Of a stretch of DNA of 64,000 nt, positions 60,817 to 64,000 are shown one piece after another. The translations under genes were made by a program, and so were the position numbers. The stretch is from the NCBI GenBank assembly GCA_964600385.1, contig CAZRJC010000005.1, positions 87,278-151,277 on the forward strand, in the 5' to 3' direction. Source of the stretch: DMER64 sp964600385 (GTDB lineage: Bacteria > Bacteroidota > Bacteroidia > Bacteroidales > UBA932). Numbering within the stretch: position 1 is the first letter of the stretch; each line of letters starts with the position of its first letter. The notes under the pieces were generated by a model. That model was not told the DNA's origin. It searched no databases and was given only the letters and a program-made list of their open reading frames with translations.

Positions 60817-63800
60817 ATGAATAAAAGTATTATTAACAGGACTATTCTGACCGTGGTGGTTATGTTGTTATCCATTTCCGCCATGGCTCAGAAAAACACA
60901 TTCTGCAATCCTCTGGATCTCCTTGCAGGCAACGAAAGAGCCTGTCGTGGCGGAGAACCGGTCGTGCTGATTTATGAGGATGATTATTATCTTTTCGTTA
61001 CCGGTCGCAGGGGTTATTGGTATTCTCCCGATTTCCGCGACTGGACCTATGTTGACTCACCGACTTTCCCGGGCGGTGTGGTTTCTGTTATTCAAAAGGA
61101 CGGCATATTGTATGCATGCTCGATGAACAACAAAAACGTTTATAAATGCGAAGAACCAAAGAAAGGGGAGTGGACGCTCACCGCTACATTCGACAGCGAC
61201 CGTTACGGCGACGCCAACATGTTCCTGGATGACGACGGGAGACTGTATCTTTTCTACGGATGGTCTCAGATAATGCCGTTCAAGGTCGTGGAACTTGATG
61301 TTACCACGTTCAAGGAGATTGCCGGTCCCGAGGTGCTGTTCTTTGGTGATTACAAGCGTCACGGATTCGAAAACAGAAGGGATGACGACGTGATCTTTTC
61401 CATTTTCAACGGACGAAGAATCTATTATGAGGAGGAATTTCCATGGATTGAAGGTCCCTGGGTAACCAAACACAATGGCAAATACTATCTCCAGTATGCA
61501 GCCATCGGTCTTGAATTCCTTTCATATTCCCATGGTGTATATGTATCTGACAGCCCAATGGGCCCTTACACATATTCCGAGCACAACCCTCTTACATTCA
61601 AAACCACCGGTTTTGCAGTAGGAGCGGGTCACGGGAGCACATTCCATGACAAGAACGGTCAACTCTGGACAATTTGCATGATACCTGCCTGGTATGCCGG
61701 CAACGGAGGGGCAGAACTTGCCATTTATCCCACAGCGGTAGATGCAGAAGGAGTGATGCACTCCAATACAGCATACGGAGATTATCCCCAATACTGGCCC
61801 GGCACAAAAACCGATGCGGTGGACAACAACCTGACCGGATGGCTGCTTCTTTCACATAAGAAACGGGTTGAAGTATCTTCGACTTTTGAGAACTATCTTC
61901 CTGGCAATGCCGTTGATGAAGATTTTATGACATGCTGGTCCGCAAACACAGGAAATGCTGGCGAATACATGACGGTTGACCTCGGAAAAGTCAGTGAAAT
62001 CCATGCTATCCAGTGCAATTTCGACCATATCGAAGCAACGGTCAGCATAGGACGCGGCTTTGGCCTGTCTCCCGCTCCTGAACACTATCAGTGCTACACA
62101 GTAGACGTATCGAATGACAATGCCACATGGACCCGGGTGATTGATAAAAGCGAAAACAAACTGGATCTCAGGCATGATTATACCGAATTTGCAACTCCGG
62201 TAAAAGGCCGTTATATCAAGATAACCAATGTGGCTACCCACGACGGTGCCAAGTTTGCTGTCAAAGACCTGCGGGTATTCGGCAATCCCAGTGTTGTTGC
62301 CAGGGTAAAGGTCACAGACTTCAAGGCCGTACGCAACCAGGCTGACCGCCGTGAAGCAACTCTGTTGTGGGAACCGGTGAAAGGTGCCGATGGTTACGTG
62401 GTCCGTTACGGTATAGAACCGGACAAACTCTATAACAGTTATATGGTTTATGACGGGAATTCTCTTGTAATTCACAGTCTTAACGCAGATCCCGAGTATT
62501 ACTACGAGATAGAAGCGTTCGACTCCGGCCTTGATTATTATAAGGATATCTCCGAGATAGTAAATGGTACGGGTGCCGAGATAGAACTCACCAAGATCAA
62601 ACCCGGAGAACGCCCTGCTTGGGGCTGGGGAGGTGCAGATGTTCCCCGCATGATGATTCATCAGGGTCAGAATGAATATGTGTTTGATGGCATAGAGCCG
62701 GGTTATAATTACACGCTCAGGCATTCATACGGACCCGTACTCTGGGAAGGTCTGCTTACCGAAAAAGAACTTATTGGCGACAGCTCAAAACCCACAGTAA
62801 CCGCCAACCTTACCGAACTCGGTGTTGGCAACAGAACAACCGGGATGCTTGAACTCCGGATATATCCGGGCAAAGAAAAAGGCAAGATTGTGGTTACAAC
62901 CAATTATAACAGGAGAATGGTTTTTGCATCATCACCCGTTGTGAATGATGATAATACTGTCACCTTCAACCTTAATGCTCCGGCAGCTAAGAGCGTACAG
63001 ATTAATGCCCAGTTTGCCGAAAAGCAAAACATGGACAAAAATGCCGACGGAATCTGGACAATCACTCTGGGCCCTGTTGCTCCCGATATCTATCCCTACA
63101 GTTTCATCGTTGACGGTGTAACCATCATGGACCCGCAAAATGCCGAATGGTTCCCCAATGAAAAATTCAAAAACAGTCTTGTAGAAGTCAGAGGCAAGGA
63201 ACCGCTGAACCACGAAATCACCAACGTGCCTCACGGAAGCGTGGATTACACGTATTATTTTTCCAAAACACTTGGCATGCAGGTCCCTGTTGTGGTTTAT
63301 ACACCAGCCGGATACGATATGTCCAAGAAAAAATATCCTGTATTCTACCTCATCAGCGGTACAACCGACACAGAAGAAACATTCTTCAAAGTCGGACGTG
63401 TGAACTTTATCATGGATAACCTCATTGCGCAGGGTAAAGCAAAAGACATGATCATTGTCATGCCGTACGGCAATCCTGCCTATTATCTGAAAGAGCCCAA
63501 ATTCATGGACTATTTCTCAAATGATTTTTTTGCTGATCTGATGCCATTCATTGAAAGCAATTACCGTACGATCGCCGACCGCGACCACCGGGCCATTGCC
63601 GGTTTTTCCCGTGGCGGCGGACAAGCACTGCGCTGCGGCCTCGGCCATTTTGATAAATTCTCACATATCCTTTCGTACAGCTCATACATAGGCACAGAAG
63701 AATTTGTAAAAAATTACAAGTCCTTCTATGAAAATCCAGCAGAAACAAACAAAAAAATGAAGTTATACTGGCTGGGAGTCGACAAGGCCGATTTCCTGTA

Positions 63801-63942
63801 CGGCGGAGCTACCGAATATATGGAACTCATGGACAAATACGGTATAAAAACAGTAACACTCCAGACGGAAGGCCTTCGCGGACACACGTGGATGGCCGTC
63901 AAGCGTTTCCTTAACGAAACACTCCCTCTGCTATTTAATTAA
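60817..63942 (+). CDS. multidomain GH43-like / discoidin / FN3 / CBM48-like / CE1 protein
   Basis: This 1041-residue secreted protein has a signal peptide to ~24 and a GH43-like propeller (~28-330). The pKa-modulator Asp is in YGDANMF and the acid Glu in IEGPWVTKH, but the expected base Asp is Glu47 (GGEPVV). An F5/8 type C (CBM32-like) domain (~345-490), a fibronectin-III domain (~495-590), a beta-rich linker, an early-set CBM48-like domain (~700-790) and a CE1 domain (~800-1041) with Ser931 in GFSRGGGQA and His1023 in RGHTWMA follow. It combines side-chain or backbone hydrolysis with ester removal on one chain. The CE1 part closely resembles that of the CE6-CE1 protein two genes upstream. 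Confidence 0.9.
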   Translation: MNKSIINRTILTVVVMLLSISAMAQKNTFCNPLDLLAGNERACRGGEPVVLIYEDDYYLFVTGRRGYWYSPDFRDWTYVDSPTFPGGVVSVIQKDGILYACSMNNKNVYKCEEPKKGEWTLTATFDSDRYGDANMFLDDDGRLYLFYGWSQIMPFKVVELDVTTFKEIAGPEVLFFGDYKRHGFENRRDDDVIFSIFNGRRIYYEEEFPWIEGPWVTKHNGKYYLQYAAIGLEFLSYSHGVYVSDSPMGPYTYSEHNPLTFKTTGFAVGAGHGSTFHDKNGQLWTICMIPAWYAGNGGAELAIYPTAVDAEGVMHSNTAYGDYPQYWPGTKTDAVDNNLTGWLLLSHKKRVEVSSTFENYLPGNAVDEDFMTCWSANTGNAGEYMTVDLGKVSEIHAIQCNFDHIEATVSIGRGFGLSPAPEHYQCYTVDVSNDNATWTRVIDKSENKLDLRHDYTEFATPVKGRYIKITNVATHDGAKFAVKDLRVFGNPSVVARVKVTDFKAVRNQADRREATLLWEPVKGADGYVVRYGIEPDKLYNSYMVYDGNSLVIHSLNADPEYYYEIEAFDSGLDYYKDISEIVNGTGAEIELTKIKPGERPAWGWGGADVPRMMIHQGQNEYVFDGIEPGYNYTLRHSYGPVLWEGLLTEKELIGDSSKPTVTANLTELGVGNRTTGMLELRIYPGKEKGKIVVTTNYNRRMVFASSPVVNDDNTVTFNLNAPAAKSVQINAQFAEKQNMDKNADGIWTITLGPVAPDIYPYSFIVDGVTIMDPQNAEWFPNEKFKNSLVEVRGKEPLNHEITNVPHGSVDYTYYFSKTLGMQVPVVVYTPAGYDMSKKKYPVFYLISGTTDTEETFFKVGRVNFIMDNLIAQGKAKDMIIVMPYGNPAYYLKEPKFMDYFSNDFFADLMPFIESNYRTIADRDHRAIAGFSRGGGQALRCGLGHFDKFSHILSYSSYIGTEEFVKNYKSFYENPAETNKKMKLYWLGVDKADFLYGGATEYMELMDKYGIKTVTLQTEGLRGHTWMAVKRFLNETLPLLFN

Positions 63943-63957
63943 AGAACAATATACTAA

Positions 63958-64000
63958 ATGGAAAAACATATGAAAAAGATATTTCTTATAGTCGCTGTTG
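63958..64000 (+). CDS. start of the next secreted protein of the locus (truncated by window edge)
   Basis: From the ATG at 63958 (or the in-frame ATG at 63970) the frame reads MEKHMKKIFLIVAV, the beginning of a signal peptide. It begins 15 bp after the multidomain esterase gene, so it is the next member of the operon. Nothing more can be said about its function. Confidence 0.6.
   Translation, partial: MEKHMKKIFLIVAV

Noticed and set aside
1..64000. CRISPR arrays, tRNA/rRNA genes, insertion sequences, integrases or toxin-antitoxin pairs
   Set aside because: I looked for spaced repeats, cloverleaf-like segments, transposase or integrase motifs and short paired genes, and saw none that I could support.

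Overview
The window looks like the chromosome of an anaerobic, glycan-degrading member of the Bacteroidales (Bacteroidota). The evidence is a SusC/SusD pair with a hybrid two-component regulator, lipoproteins with short Cys lipoboxes, a NigD-like lipoprotein, a flexirubin/aryl-polyene type gene cluster, and several copies of the Bacteroidota -7 promoter element TAnnTTTG. No rRNA, tRNA, CRISPR array, insertion sequence or phage gene was seen. The genus cannot be fixed from the sequence alone.

Region 1 (1-15236, all minus strand) is one long, tightly packed operon for an aryl-polyene/flexirubin-type pigment. It is read from a tyrosine ammonia-lyase (makes p-coumarate as starter) through FabG, three complete ketosynthases, a chain-length-factor-like and a half-size ketosynthase homologue, two acyl carrier proteins, an LpxL-like acyltransferase, a B12-type radical SAM enzyme and a hotdog thioesterase. 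It then reaches an export and envelope set: SMR-type flippase, LolA-like carrier, GT2 glycosyltransferase and an MMPL-PlsC fusion that runs off the left edge. The missing dehydratases and activating ligase presumably lie to the left.

Region 2 (15312-26238) is mostly housekeeping: a secreted GH3 glycosidase, a divergent trio (aldo/keto reductase, pirin, TerB-DnaJ protein), a lipoprotein of the lactonase family, and a complete leucine operon leuA-leuC-leuD-leuB.

Region 3 (26352-39759) is accessory. A NigD-like lipoprotein is divergent from an ECF sigma factor that overlaps a gene for an unusual protein with an inner-membrane helix and a predicted C-terminal outer-membrane beta-barrel. A cold-shock protein follows. 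Then come an Sfp-type phosphopantetheinyl transferase and a 2434-residue nonribosomal peptide synthetase of layout C-A-T-C-A-T-R, whose terminal reductase predicts an acylated dipeptide aldehyde or its cyclised product. Convergent to it are a secreted CxxC protein and a NapH-like membrane ferredoxin, and then a LytTR membrane regulator.

Region 4 (39840-64000) is a polysaccharide utilization locus. A GH3 enzyme and a DUF1573 protein (minus) are divergent from two CE1 esterases. The hybrid two-component sensor (minus) is divergent from susC-susD-GH43-(CE6-CE1)-GH9-(GH43-CBM-FN3-CE1), and the next secreted protein begins at the right edge. Four CE1 domains and one CE6 domain in one locus point to a heavily esterified plant hemicellulose, most likely acetylated/feruloylated (arabino)xylan. 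The assembly is ordinary for the phylum in outline. The features most worth a second look are the NRPS with its PPTase, the radical SAM enzyme and half-ketosynthase in the pigment cluster, and the GH43-CE1 fusion with an altered catalytic base.
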